Of a DNA stretch of 33,788 nucleotides, positions 7,795-16,640 are shown piece by piece. The DNA is from an uncultured Clostridia bacterium (GTDB lineage Bacteria; Bacillota; Clostridia; Oscillospirales; CAG-272). The position numbers and the translations under genes were made by a program. Location of the stretch: assembly GCA_947631245.1 (NCBI GenBank), contig CANRKP010000021.1, positions 1 through 33,788 of the forward strand, in the 5' to 3' direction. The first letter of the stretch is position 1; each line of letters begins with the position of its first letter. The notes under the pieces are model-generated. The model was given only the letters and a program-made list of their open reading frames with translations, was not told where the DNA came from and did not search any database.

Positions 7795-8793
7795 TCACTT
7801 CACAGACACCACGCCGTCGCAGTTGTATTCTTTGCCGCCGGGGGTGAGGGTGAGCTTCGCGCCGGAGACGGTGATTGCGGTCACAGCCTGGAGGCAGTCG
7901 TCGCCCGCGTCGACGGAGATCTCGCCGCCCTCGATAAATATGTAGCCTTTTTCGGGGTCATCGTCCTTCGAGGACTTGATGCCGTCGTTCTTGCACGAGA
8001 TAGTCAGCTTCCCGCCGCGGACGGTCACGCTGTCGTTGCCGCGCAGCCCGTGATTCTGAGCCGTGATGTTGACGTTTCCGCTGATGAGCTTAAAGTCGTC
8101 CTTCGTCGTGATGCCGTTGTTCACGGAGCCGTTCACGTTGAGCGTGCCCTCTCCGTTGATCGTAAGGTCGACCTTCGAGAAAAGGCACGCGTTCGGCTCG
8201 CCGTCGGCGTTCACGTCGGAATACGCGCCGCCGTCCTCGAGCGTCGAGGTCGTCCCCTCCGCGAGCGTTATCGAGACCTTGTCCGCGTTCTTTATCCAGA
8301 CGGGAGCCTCGGTCTTCGACGCCAGCTTAAGCCCGTCGAATACGAGCTGAACCTTTTCGCGGTCCTTCACCTCAACGATGACGCGCCCGTCCGAGCACGA
8401 GCCGCGCAGGATAAAGACGCCCTCGCCGAGGATAAGCACCGTCTTCCCCTCGACGGAGACGCCGCTGCCCGCGCCCGATACCTTCGCGCCGCCGTCCGAA
8501 AACGTCACAACGGCAGCCTTATCCTCGTCGTAGTCGGCGCGCAGGTCAAAGTTCGAGTACCGCCCCGACGGGTCGGAAGTCTCACCGCCCGACGCACCGC
8601 CTGACGTGCCCGCCTGCTCGCCCGAGCCCGTCCCCGCGGGCTCGCCAGCCTGCTGCCCGCCGGACGTGCCTGCTCCCGCGCCGCCGCCGTTTTCGTCAGT
8701 CGACATGCTGAAGCAGGAGGTGAGAGAGAATGCGGACGCGAGCATCAGCGCCGCAAGCGCCAGCGCCAAATCGCGCTTTTTTGTTCCGTTCAT
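7795..8793 (-). CDS. Carbohydrate-binding beta-helix lipoprotein (Cthe_2159-like)
   Basis: 332 residues. The N-terminal lipoprotein signal ends in LTSC (Cys27), followed by a Gly/Ser/Thr-rich linker to about residue 75. The rest is a parallel beta-helix with repeats such as SVNNGITTKDDFKL, NITAQNHGLRGNDSVTVRGG and KNDGIKSSKDD, as in the Cthe_2159 family of polygalacturonate-binding proteins. The Asp/Asn-rich turns fit calcium sites of that family. It starts 34 nt after the glycosidase gene upstream and is probably in one operon with it. It should be displayed on the outer face of the membrane. Pectin binding is inferred from the family. Confidence 0.75.
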   Translation of the reverse strand: MNGTKKRDLALALAALMLASAFSLTSCFSMSTDENGGGAGAGTSGGQQAGEPAGTGSGEQAGTSGGASGGETSDPSGRYSNFDLRADYDEDKAAVVTFSDGGAKVSGAGSGVSVEGKTVLILGEGVFILRGSCSDGRVIVEVKDREKVQLVFDGLKLASKTEAPVWIKNADKVSITLAEGTTSTLEDGGAYSDVNADGEPNACLFSKVDLTINGEGTLNVNGSVNNGITTKDDFKLISGNVNITAQNHGLRGNDSVTVRGGKLTISCKNDGIKSSKDDDPEKGYIFIEGGEISVDAGDDCLQAVTAITVSGAKLTLTPGGKEYNCDGVVSVK

Positions 8794-8827
8794 TTTTTTG
8801 TTTCTCCTTATTATGTATTTTTCTGTC

Positions 8828-11305
8828 TTATATTTTCGCGATCCGCACGGGTCCGATAAGCCCCGAGCCGACGTAGTCCCTGTCGTTTTCGAATATCTCG
8901 CGGAAGCTGCCCTCCGCGCGCGACTTTTCCTCCGCCTCCGGCGTCCCGAGATAAGCCGCCGCCTCCGCGTTCAGCACCGTCACCGAAAGCGTGTGCCGAC
9001 CTTTTTCGAGCCTTATTTTCGCCTCATACGGCGGGAACGGTACCTTCACCGCCTCCCCGCCGTCGACCCTGACGACAGCGGCGTGATACACGCTCCCAAG
9101 CGAAAGCAGATATTCCCCGTCGCCTCCGACCTCGACGGAGGCCTCATACGTCATGACCCCCGCATACGCGCCCGCAAACGTCCGCCAGTCGGGGAGCCTC
9201 CCGTCCGCGTCCGCCTCGAGCGCAAGCGCATCCCCGCTCGGCGGCGTCACGCGCCAGCCCGTGACGGGAACGGACGCGGACACATCCTCATCGGCAAAAG
9301 GCGGCAGCTCCGCCTTGCCGCTCGCCCTCACGGCAGAAATCCCTAGCGGCGGCAGCCGCAGCACGCTCCCCGCCGCGCGCCATTCGCCCGCGGCAAAATC
9401 GTATTTTTCGACATAAGGAAGCGACAGCGCCCCGGGAAGCGTCAGCGCCCCTTCGTATTCGTCCGCACATTCATTCAGGAAAAGCCAGTATTTCTCCCCG
9501 TTTTCCGCGACACGCGCGGCGGAGGAAACGCGCCCCTCTCCCCTGAGCGGCGAGCGACCGGCGAGATATTTTCCGACATCGGACGGATATGTGAGAACGC
9601 GCTCGCCCACAAATCCCGCGGACGCAAAGCTGACGAACAAAAGCTCCGCCCCGCGGTCCCTCATGAGCCGAAGCTTATCCGCGACAGCCTCCGGCAGCGC
9701 CGACACCGCGGGGATGACGACGGTCTTTATCCTCTGCCCCGACGGGACGGCGAGCGCGCCGTCGCCGCACACTTCCGAGGCGGCGAAAATATCGTCCCAA
9801 ATGTAATCGAAATCTATGTGCGCGTAAAGTATCGCCTCCGCCGTGTCGTTGAACCACTCCCACGGCAGATGGAGGGAGACCCTGTTCGGGCGCGCGGGCG
9901 GGAACTCCGCCGATATCGCGCCGCGCGGAACGTAGAGCGCAACGTCCGCCGCGGGCTTCCCCTCGGAGAGCAGTTTTACCGCACGCGAGATGTGCATATT
10001 CACGTCGCGGGCAAAATTTTCCGACAGCGGAGACGAAAAGTCGAGCGGCGTGCCGTATCCGCGCCCGCCCTCGGGCGCGGCGATCATGAAGAAGAATCGG
10101 TCGATGCCGCGCACCGCCTGATATTCCGCCGCCCAGCGCATGTAGTCCGGCGTCAGGCACCTGCCGACGGCGGCAAAGCTCTCGCTCAGCGCGTGCGCCT
10201 TCCCTCCCATCCGGCGAAAGCTGCCCGCGAGGCGCGGATAGTCCGCCGTGTGCCCGGGTCTTATCTGCGCCCAAATGTAGTCGACGCCCGGCGCGTCGCT
10301 GTATTTGTTGTTCTTGAAAAAGTCGCCGGAGACCGAGTTCGTCGAGCGGACGTCGTGGTCGAGGTCCTGATGACCGAGAAATTCGACGCCGTGACTGTGG
10401 CACCAGTCCGAAAGCGTGCCGAAAAAGACGTCCGCAAGCATCGTCGTCGCAACGTCGCGCCAGTCGGAGAGCAGCTGCCCGCCCCCGCACGCAACGAGCA
10501 GCGGCAGGCGCTCTGTCGGGTCGTAGCCCTTCAGCTTTATGAATTCGTCGATGATGCCGAACGTGTACGGCAGCGGGAACGAAACGAACGGCTCGTCATA
10601 GAAAAATCCTTTTATCGTACCGCCGAAATATTTTCCGAGCCGCCTGTAATATTCCTCGTGCATCACGGACAAAAGCGACGATGTCGCCTCGCGCGAGAGC
10701 AGGTCGAGCGTGCACTGCGCGTCGTCCTCGGGGTCGGAGGCGAAAACGCCCACCGTCCGCGTCGTGTCGTATTCCCAGCTGACGGCGGCAAGGCGGCACC
10801 TCTTGTGGCGCGCCGTGTATTCGAGCTTCCCGTCAACGACCGGCACGACCTCATACCCGCCGGAGGGTCCAGCGAACACGTTTCTGCCGACGTGCCATGC
10901 CGCCGCCGCGAGCAGGTGCGAGGGCGCCGTCACAGACACCGTCTGCCCCTCTTCAATTATCATGTCGAGCGCGAGATGCAGCTTTTTTGAGCGGAAATCG
11001 GGTCGCCCTCTCATCGAAAGCCCCGCCGCGGTCCCCGTCGGATAGCCCCATTCGTCGAATATGTAGACGTCGAGCCCGCGCGCCTCCGCCTCGCGGCAGG
11101 CGTACCCGAGCCCGCGCATATAGCCGTCTATCCAGTCGCCGATCTTCTCCTTCGGGACGGGACCAGACGCGCTCTTCCCCTCGACGGAGAAGCCGGAATA
11201 TCCCCTCTCGTCGACAAGGCGGACAAAGTTTATCATCTGCTTCTCCGTGTAGTTCTCGGAGAAGCCCGTGTGGAGTATCGGCGCGTACCTTCTGTCCTCT
11301 CTCAT
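8828..11305 (-). CDS. GH106-like glycoside hydrolase (alpha-L-rhamnosidase family)
   Basis: 825 residues without a signal peptide, so cytoplasmic. The N-terminal half is a TIM-barrel glycosidase: YIFDEWGYPTG at about 81-91, GFFYDEPFVSF, GVEFLGHQDLDHDV and a long HALSESFAAVG segment, the layout of GH106-like alpha-L-rhamnosidases. A C-terminal beta-sandwich follows (VGGDGEYLLSLGSVYHAAVV, RHTLSVTVLN), like the galactose-binding-type domain of that family. GH106 members remove rhamnose from pectic oligosaccharides. GAGG precedes the ATG by 11 nt. The neighbouring Cthe_2159-like lipoprotein supports a pectin role. The exact substrate cannot be read from the sequence. Confidence 0.65.
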   Translation of the reverse strand: MREDRRYAPILHTGFSENYTEKQMINFVRLVDERGYSGFSVEGKSASGPVPKEKIGDWIDGYMRGLGYACREAEARGLDVYIFDEWGYPTGTAAGLSMRGRPDFRSKKLHLALDMIIEEGQTVSVTAPSHLLAAAAWHVGRNVFAGPSGGYEVVPVVDGKLEYTARHKRCRLAAVSWEYDTTRTVGVFASDPEDDAQCTLDLLSREATSSLLSVMHEEYYRRLGKYFGGTIKGFFYDEPFVSFPLPYTFGIIDEFIKLKGYDPTERLPLLVACGGGQLLSDWRDVATTMLADVFFGTLSDWCHSHGVEFLGHQDLDHDVRSTNSVSGDFFKNNKYSDAPGVDYIWAQIRPGHTADYPRLAGSFRRMGGKAHALSESFAAVGRCLTPDYMRWAAEYQAVRGIDRFFFMIAAPEGGRGYGTPLDFSSPLSENFARDVNMHISRAVKLLSEGKPAADVALYVPRGAISAEFPPARPNRVSLHLPWEWFNDTAEAILYAHIDFDYIWDDIFAASEVCGDGALAVPSGQRIKTVVIPAVSALPEAVADKLRLMRDRGAELLFVSFASAGFVGERVLTYPSDVGKYLAGRSPLRGEGRVSSAARVAENGEKYWLFLNECADEYEGALTLPGALSLPYVEKYDFAAGEWRAAGSVLRLPPLGISAVRASGKAELPPFADEDVSASVPVTGWRVTPPSGDALALEADADGRLPDWRTFAGAYAGVMTYEASVEVGGDGEYLLSLGSVYHAAVVRVDGGEAVKVPFPPYEAKIRLEKGRHTLSVTVLNAEAAAYLGTPEAEEKSRAEGSFREIFENDRDYVGSGLIGPVRIAKI

Positions 11306-11323
11306 ACGAATGAACCTCGGTAT

Positions 11324-12280
11324 TTATCCCTTTTTTTCGTCGGCGTCCGTGATGTCGTTTTTATCGGTATTTTCGGTATTTTCGGCGCTTTCAACACTTT
11401 CCGCGCCCGTTTTTTTGCTTTTTTTGCTTTTCACGACATAGCGGCGAAGCCCCGAGAGCGCGTTTTCATAAGAGACGGAGCGCAGGTGAGGGAACGAGCG
11501 TATCATGCGGCTCTGCGTCGCGTTGAGGCGCTTCGAGAACCGCTCGAAAACGGCTGCCGCCGCCTCGTGTATCGCCTCGGCAACGCTTTTCTCGATGCCA
11601 CCGACCTTCTCGGCAGCCTCAGACAGCGCGCCGCCGATGCCGTGCGTCCGCTCGCCGACCTTTTCTGCTGCCTTTTCGACCGCCTCGGAGAGCACAACGC
11701 CGACCTCGTGCGCGCGCTTCGTGACGGCTGCCTCGACCTCGGAGGTGAGCTCGCGCAGCTTCTCGTCAAATCCCGCAAGTCCGCGGACCGTGACAACGGC
11801 GTCGATGACAAATAAAGTAAACAGCACCGCCGCGACCGAGTGGAGCGCCGGCGTCGGCAGAAGCGCGACAAGCCCCTCGACCGCCGGATGGACGACGAGA
11901 ACGACGACAGTCGAGAACGCGCCGAACACGACGGCGCCGAGCAGGCAGACGCGCCCGTTTATGTTGAAGCGGTATGTGGAATAGTCCCACCACCGCGCGT
12001 GGAACAAAACCTCCATGACATAGGATGTCGCGTACTCGAGGATAGTGTCGAGCGCCATGCCGAGGAAGAAGAGAAGGAAGATGTTGTCGGTCCAGCCGAG
12101 GGCGTAAACGTCCAGCATCGCGCCGAAGCCGTATATCGGGCAGTACGGACCGTTGAAAAATCCGCGCTCGACGAGCCGCCGCGCCTCAAGCGAGCAGATG
12201 ACGGTCTCGTAGACCCACCCCGCAAACGCATATATCATTATGTAAAGAAACGTTTTCTCAAGCCACAAAAGCGCAGTCAT
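11324..12280 (-). CDS. CmpB-type putative ABC transporter permease, membrane protein with helical tail
   Basis: 318 residues. About five membrane helices occupy residues 1-165, with the family hallmark RGFFNGPYCPIYGFGA near 40-55 and ARWWDYSTYRFNINGRVCL near 95-115. This is the family annotated as putative ABC transporter permease (CmpB-like, PF06541); its function is unknown. Residues 175-275 are a long charged, Ala/Glu-rich amphipathic helix (KAAEKVGERT-like repeats), probably a cytoplasmic coiled coil, and the C-terminus is very rich in Lys, Glu and Asn. It lies 18 nt upstream of the GH106-like gene. The ribosome binding site is weak. Confidence 0.75.
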   Translation of the reverse strand: MTALLWLEKTFLYIMIYAFAGWVYETVICSLEARRLVERGFFNGPYCPIYGFGAMLDVYALGWTDNIFLLFFLGMALDTILEYATSYVMEVLFHARWWDYSTYRFNINGRVCLLGAVVFGAFSTVVVLVVHPAVEGLVALLPTPALHSVAAVLFTLFVIDAVVTVRGLAGFDEKLRELTSEVEAAVTKRAHEVGVVLSEAVEKAAEKVGERTHGIGGALSEAAEKVGGIEKSVAEAIHEAAAAVFERFSKRLNATQSRMIRSFPHLRSVSYENALSGLRRYVVKSKKSKKTGAESVESAENTENTDKNDITDADEKKG

Positions 12281-12347
12281 AAAACGAAAACCCCATCTCA
12301 GTCAAGAATGAAAGCCCGCCCCCGCGGGAGCCTTGTTTCAGCCTTTT

Positions 12348-12929
12348 TTATAATTTTCCGTCCTTAAAATTCCCGTCGCCGCGCCGACCCGAGAGCTTTT
12401 CCTTTATGCCCTCCGCGGTCTCGCGCGCGGCGCAGATTTTGTCCGCGGCGCAGAGGATAACGCTCTCGCCGCTGACGGGCGGTAAAGGGTTCAGGGGGAA
12501 CATGTGATGCCTTATCATGTCGCGCTCCGTTTTGCCGAGCGAAAAATCGATGCACGCGCGGCGCAGCGCCTCATCCGCGTGACGGAAGCCGTGCCATGCG
12601 TGACCGGGCTCGTGCCAGTCGTAGAGGAAGTAATCGTGAAGGAGCGCGCCCCTTGAGAGCGCACGCCTGTCGAGCTTCGCTATGCGAAATCGGAGGCGGC
12701 AGCCGACAAAGCCGCGCCCGATGCGGAGGCGGCAGCAGCGGACGCCCTCGAGCACGTCGGCAAGGTCGAGGCATTCGGCGGTAACGGAGAGCGAATGCTC
12801 GAAAACGCTGACGCTCCCGTGCTGCATGAACGCGCGCTCCGCCCTCATGCCCGAAGAAGCGATTATGTCGCCGCAGACGTCCTCTATCTCCGGCATCCTC
12901 GACTTATATCCGCGTCCCGCGTCCGTCAT
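12348..12929 (-). CDS. HD-domain phosphohydrolase
   Basis: 193 residues with an HD-superfamily metal centre: His45 (EHSLSVTAECLDLA), His98-Asp99 (LLHDYFLYDWHEPG) and Asp104, plus a later helical part (HHMFPLNPLPP). Small HD proteins of this kind in Firmicutes are metal-dependent phosphohydrolases on nucleotides or related phosphoesters; the substrate here is unknown. The start at 12929 has GGGGAG six nt upstream; a second Met follows at residue 12. A strong sigma-A promoter lies at 12961-12989. It may lead the operon with the CmpB-like gene 67 nt downstream. Confidence 0.8.
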   Translation of the reverse strand: MTDAGRGYKSRMPEIEDVCGDIIASSGMRAERAFMQHGSVSVFEHSLSVTAECLDLADVLEGVRCCRLRIGRGFVGCRLRFRIAKLDRRALSRGALLHDYFLYDWHEPGHAWHGFRHADEALRRACIDFSLGKTERDMIRHHMFPLNPLPPVSGESVILCAADKICAARETAEGIKEKLSGRRGDGNFKDGKL

Positions 12930-12960
12930 CTCCGCTCCCCTTTACATATTATTTTATAAT

Positions 12961-12989
12961 ATTCTACGCCCGCCCGCCGCTTTTGTCAA
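12961..12989 (-). promoter_or_regulatory. Sigma-A promoter of the HD-domain gene
   Basis: In the minus direction TTGACA, 17 nt, TAGAAT. The -35 box is perfect and the -10 box matches five of six. Confidence 0.75.
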
Positions 12990-13061
12990 GCCAAAAGTGC
13001 CGCCGCATTTAAAGTCCGCCGCCCGTCGCTTTCACAACCGTCCGCGCAGACCGCAGCCCCC

Positions 13062-13163
13062 TCACCGTCCGCGCCTCTCTCCCGCCCCGCGCCGTCCAAG
13101 CCAATTCCCCCGTCACCGTCCGCGCCGCACAAACGCCCCGCGCCATCCAACCCAATTCCCCCC
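13062..13163. repeat. Two tandem copies of a 51-bp intergenic repeat
   Basis: Units 13062-13112 and 13113-13163 share TCACCGTCCGCGCC, then CCCCGCGCC and TCCAA.CCAATTCCCCC. The second copy runs into hairpin element D, and the CCAATTCCCCC part recurs next to copies E and F as related sequence. No gene is seen between 12990 and 13245. Confidence 0.7.
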
Positions 13164-13228
13164 TGTCATAAAAGTTTTTGAAAAAGGGGCGCGGGGGAGA
13201 AACTTTTCTCGAAAAGTTTCTCCCCCGC
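13150..13228 (-). repeat. Dispersed hairpin element, copy D (3' end of DHHW gene)
   Basis: A perfect 17-bp inverted repeat at 13191-13228 with loop CTCG. In the minus direction it is followed by CGCCCCTTTTTCAAAAACTTTTAT and then GGGGGGAATTGGG. Copy F has the same order of parts. Confidence 0.8.
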
Positions 13229-13245
13229 ACAACTTCTCCCCCAAA

Positions 13246-14730
13246 TCACTCCACCAGTCCCGCCATTTTGGAGACGTTGCCGGAGCTTGAGATGTTGTAG
13301 ATGTTGACGATATAAATCACGTCGGTCGCTCCCGTCTTATCGACAAGGTCGGAAAGCCCTTCCTTGTAGTAGCGGAAGTCGATCCAATAGACGTGCTCGT
13401 AATGATCGATAAGGAACGGGATGAACGCGTTCCCGAAGGAATCCTTGACAACGATGCAGGCGGAGCCGTCGGTGATATTCGGATTGTGCGCCTCGGCGTA
13501 GGGCTGATCCGCGCCTGCGAAGCAGCTGTACTTGACGCTCGCGCCGTAGCTGTACACGTTGCGGACGATGTTCCACTTCACCTCGCTGCCGTCCTTCGCC
13601 CTGTACTTCATCGAATTCGTCCCCATCGGAACGTAAGCCGTCACCGTGTCCGGCGTCGCCGCAAGCTTGCCGGAGCGGCTGCTCGAGTAGTAGGTCCCGA
13701 GGAACCCCTCAAACGTCCGCGTCTCAAAATCCGACAGCTCGTGCGGCGTCATCCCCTTTGCCTTCGCGAACGCACGGTATGTGTAGTACGCGCCGAGCGC
13801 CGTCCAGTGATGGTCGGTGCGGAAGTAGATGTACTCGTCGCGGTGCGGAACGAGCGCGTCGTAAGCGCTTATCTTCCCGATTCCGGCGTTCATGACAGAG
13901 TACGCGTATTCGATAGCGCGCCCCTGGTCGCTCGCGCCGAGCTTCTTTATGACGGCGTCGCCGAGCAGAACGCCAGACGAGAGCGGCGCCACGACGCACC
14001 ACATTTTCGCGCGCCCGCCGATCGCGGAGTAAGTCTTGTTCATCACGTCGGCGAAAACGTCGACGCGCGCCTTCTTGAAATAGTATAGCCCGTATGCACT
14101 GTTGCCCGAAAGGTATAAGGACCCCGCCATCTCGCCGTCCGGCTCCGTCACAGGCGGCTCCGGAGGCTCCGTCACGGGAGGTTCGGTCGCCGGAGGTTCG
14201 GTCACCGGCGGCTCCGTCTCGGGCGGCTCCGTCTCGGGAGGCTCCGTCCCGGGCTTATCCATCCCGGGTACATCAGTACCGGGTACATCAGTACCGGGTA
14301 CATCAGTACCTTTCTCATCCGTCGAGGGCGCGTCCGTCGCCGGCGGCGACGGCGGCTCCGTCCCCGAGGGCTCCACCGGATCCGGAATATCATCCGGGAT
14401 ATCGTCCGGAATGTTGTCGCCCGCCTCGCCGTTATTTATTATCTGCTGGCTGCGGTCGCCGAAAAGCGAGTGCATGCCCGCGCTCATCGAAACGAAGAAT
14501 TCCCTTGACGGGAACGTGTCCGCGTACCAAACGTCGAGCTCGCGGCAGAAGCTGCCGTCGACGAGCGCGGACGGCGAAAATTCCGGGAATTTCGTCAGCT
14601 CCCGCTTCTCCATCTCCGACACGGAGGGACGCAGAAACCACATGAGACCGACGGTCCCTATCGCGAAAAGCACAGCGAAAAACAGCGTCAGCTTCGCCGT
14701 CGCGATAAACTCTCCCTTGCGCTTTTTCAT
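13246..14730 (-). CDS. DHHW-family protein, SGNH-like partner of the MBOAT acyltransferase
   Basis: 494 residues. One membrane helix at about 10-32 anchors it, followed by a short domain, a Pro/Thr/Glu-rich linker at about 115-205 (GTDVP and TEPPE repeats) and an SGNH-hydrolase-like domain. The family motif DHHW is at 306-309 in FRTDHHWTALGAYY, and VVKDSFGNAFIPF near the C-terminus supplies the likely serine. DHHW/AlgX-like proteins transfer acetyl groups, passed across the membrane by an MBOAT protein, onto extracellular polysaccharide. It starts 9 nt after the MBOAT gene with AGGAGGG before the ATG. The polymer acetylated is unknown. Confidence 0.88.
   Translation of the reverse strand: MKKRKGEFIATAKLTLFFAVLFAIGTVGLMWFLRPSVSEMEKRELTKFPEFSPSALVDGSFCRELDVWYADTFPSREFFVSMSAGMHSLFGDRSQQIINNGEAGDNIPDDIPDDIPDPVEPSGTEPPSPPATDAPSTDEKGTDVPGTDVPGTDVPGMDKPGTEPPETEPPETEPPVTEPPATEPPVTEPPEPPVTEPDGEMAGSLYLSGNSAYGLYYFKKARVDVFADVMNKTYSAIGGRAKMWCVVAPLSSGVLLGDAVIKKLGASDQGRAIEYAYSVMNAGIGKISAYDALVPHRDEYIYFRTDHHWTALGAYYTYRAFAKAKGMTPHELSDFETRTFEGFLGTYYSSSRSGKLAATPDTVTAYVPMGTNSMKYRAKDGSEVKWNIVRNVYSYGASVKYSCFAGADQPYAEAHNPNITDGSACIVVKDSFGNAFIPFLIDHYEHVYWIDFRYYKEGLSDLVDKTGATDVIYIVNIYNISSSGNVSKMAGLVE
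14266..14310 (-). repeat. Three identical 15-bp repeats in the DHHW gene linker
   Basis: GGGTACATCAGTACC is repeated three times exactly (14266, 14281, 14296), each encoding GTDVP. Each unit is itself an inverted repeat (GGTAC-ATCA-GTACC). Slippage would change linker length without breaking the frame. Confidence 0.9.
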
Positions 14731-14739
14731 GCTCCCTCC

Positions 14740-16203
14740 TTAAAAATTGAAGTACAGAAACGGATTATATGTGTCGCCCGTCATGAACGCGGCGCAGATT
14801 ATCAAAAGGACGGCGGGGTACATCACCTCGACCGCGGAGCCGAGCATAAGCGCACACCGCGAAAGCGAGCCCGCATTTTCGCCGCCGTCAGAATCAAGCG
14901 GGCAAAGGCGCTTTTTCAGCGCGGGCAAAACCGGCGTCGAGCCTATGACGGCAACTAAAAGAAGCACGAAATTCGAGCGCAGGCAGAGCTCGACGGAATA
15001 CGCGAACGCCGCGTTCCCGTTGCCGCAGAAGAGCCCGCGCAAAACCGCCGCCATCGCGTGCGGGTCCTCGAATTTGAATATTATCCAGCCGAAGTAGACG
15101 ACGACGAGCACGAACGCGCGGCGCAGAAATGACGGAATGCGCGAAAGCCTCTCCTGCCCGAAGGCGAATTTCTCGACGGCGAGGAACACAAAGTACCACA
15201 TCCCCCAAAGGACGTAATTCCACGACGCTCCGTGCCAAAATCCCGTCAGCGCCCAAACGACTAAAAGGTTTCGAAACTGGCGCGCGCGCCCGCACCTGCT
15301 GCCGCCGAGCGGGATATAGACGTAATCACGGAAAAAGCTCGAGAGAGATATGTGCCACCTTCGCCAAAAATCCGTCACGGAGGATGAAATATAAGGATAA
15401 TCGAAATTTTCGCGGTAGTGGAAGCCGCACATCAGCCCCATGCCGATCGCCATATCGGAATATGCCGAAAAGTCGAAGTAAATCTGGAGCATGAAAGCAA
15501 ATCCCGAGAGCCAAAGCCCCGCCGCGGGCATCGCGGAGAGCACCTCGGCGTCGCCGGTAAAATATGTGTCCGCGATCACCGCGCACGAGTTCGCGATAAC
15601 GACCTTTTTCGCAAGCCCGACCGTGAACCTCCCGACGCCGCGGGACAGTCCGTCGAGCGTCACGCGCCTGTGCATTATGTCGTGCTCGATGTCCTCATAC
15701 CTCACGATAGGACCGGCGACGCACTGATGGAAAAGGCACGCGTATAAAAGAAGGACGGAAAATTTCCGCTGCGCGGGGACGCGGCGCGTGTAAACGTCGG
15801 CGACGTAGGAGATCAGCTGGAACGTGTAAAACGATATTCCTATCGGCAGAAGGATGGAGGAGACGAACTCCGGCGTTTCGGTGCCGAAAATGCGGCTTAT
15901 GTTGTCAAGGAAAAATCCCGTGTATTTGAAAAAGCAGAGGACGGAAAGGAGGAGAGCGACGCCGACGCCGCAAAAAACGGCGCGCCTTTTCCCCTTCGAG
16001 GACGCGATGCCGAGCCCCGCCGCCCACGCGATAAGAACGTCCGTCAGAAGCACCGCCGTGAACCCGAGCCCCGCCCAGCTGTAAAACACGAGCGAGGAGA
16101 TCAGCATGACGGCGTTTTTTGCTTTTATACTTTTGCATAAATTATGGGCGGCGATATTGAGAGCGAAGAAAAAGAAAACAAATATCATGCTCGAAAAAAC
16201 CAT
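14740..16203 (-). CDS. MBOAT-family O-acyltransferase (AlgI-like)
   Basis: 487 residues, a multi-pass membrane protein. The N-terminus MVFSSMIFVFFFFAL is the hallmark start of AlgI/DltB-type acyltransferases and fixes the start at 16203, with GAGGCGGC just upstream; an upstream frame extension is not family-like. Conserved blocks include IGISFYTFQLISYVADVY, YFDFSAYSDMAIGMG, FWRRWHISLSSFFRDYVYIPLGG and LTGFWHGASWNY, with the catalytic His at about 324. It moves acetyl groups from a cytoplasmic donor to the outside for the DHHW protein encoded 9 nt downstream. A good sigma-A promoter lies at 16273-16300. Confidence 0.94.
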   Translation of the reverse strand: MVFSSMIFVFFFFALNIAAHNLCKSIKAKNAVMLISSLVFYSWAGLGFTAVLLTDVLIAWAAGLGIASSKGKRRAVFCGVGVALLLSVLCFFKYTGFFLDNISRIFGTETPEFVSSILLPIGISFYTFQLISYVADVYTRRVPAQRKFSVLLLYACLFHQCVAGPIVRYEDIEHDIMHRRVTLDGLSRGVGRFTVGLAKKVVIANSCAVIADTYFTGDAEVLSAMPAAGLWLSGFAFMLQIYFDFSAYSDMAIGMGLMCGFHYRENFDYPYISSSVTDFWRRWHISLSSFFRDYVYIPLGGSRCGRARQFRNLLVVWALTGFWHGASWNYVLWGMWYFVFLAVEKFAFGQERLSRIPSFLRRAFVLVVVYFGWIIFKFEDPHAMAAVLRGLFCGNGNAAFAYSVELCLRSNFVLLLVAVIGSTPVLPALKKRLCPLDSDGGENAGSLSRCALMLGSAVEVMYPAVLLIICAAFMTGDTYNPFLYFNF

Positions 16204-16272
16204 ATGCCGCCTCACAAAAGCAAGTGTAAAATCATGGACGGCTTTTGCCGAAATGCCGCCGCGTGTATTTTT

Positions 16273-16300
16273 ATTATACCCTCTGAAAAGCAAAAGTCAA
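16273..16300 (-). promoter_or_regulatory. Sigma-A promoter of the MBOAT-DHHW operon
   Basis: In the minus direction TTGACT, 16 nt, TATAAT, about 70 nt upstream of the start codon at 16203. Confidence 0.75.
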
Positions 16301-16495
16301 TGGCTCCGCGAGGGGTAAATTCCGACGTAAATCGTCGGCCTTCGCACGCAATAATAGCCAAATGCAGAATTCATTTTTGCGCTTTTCTTTCAAACATAGT
16401 CAATTGCATATTTTGCGGGACAAATATGGCTGAAAACGCCCGTATCACAGTGCTTTTTCGGGGTTCGGACACCCTCCGAAAAATCACTCGTAACG
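16301..16495. other. AT-richer intergenic region without a recognised gene
   Basis: The region is less GC-rich than its surroundings. It has an imperfect inverted repeat around 16453-16484 (TTTTTCGG / CCGAAAAA) that could act as a second terminator. A plus-strand open frame running from 16144 across the MBOAT promoter has no ribosome binding site and no family features. Confidence 0.4.
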
Positions 16496-16496
16496 C

Positions 16497-16530
16497 AAAA
16501 AATTAAGCCGCCCTCCGATTTTTCGGCGGC
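16497..16530 (-). terminator. Intrinsic terminator of abiH
   Basis: In the minus direction GCCGCC, 12-nt loop, GGCGGC, then TTAATTTTTT. It lies 110 nt beyond the abiH stop codon. Confidence 0.7.
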
Positions 16531-16640
16531 GGCAATTTTTAAATAACTCCGAGTATTTTCGGCATTCGTCGCATTTTCGACCCGAGCCCGCTCTCCCCGC
16601 GCCCGTGATGCAGAAATGACGCAGGATCGCGCCCTGTTTT

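Noticed and set aside
16144..16506. Plus-strand 120-codon gene opposite the start of the MBOAT gene
   Set aside because: No ribosome binding site, no recognisable domain, and it overlaps the MBOAT start and its promoter.
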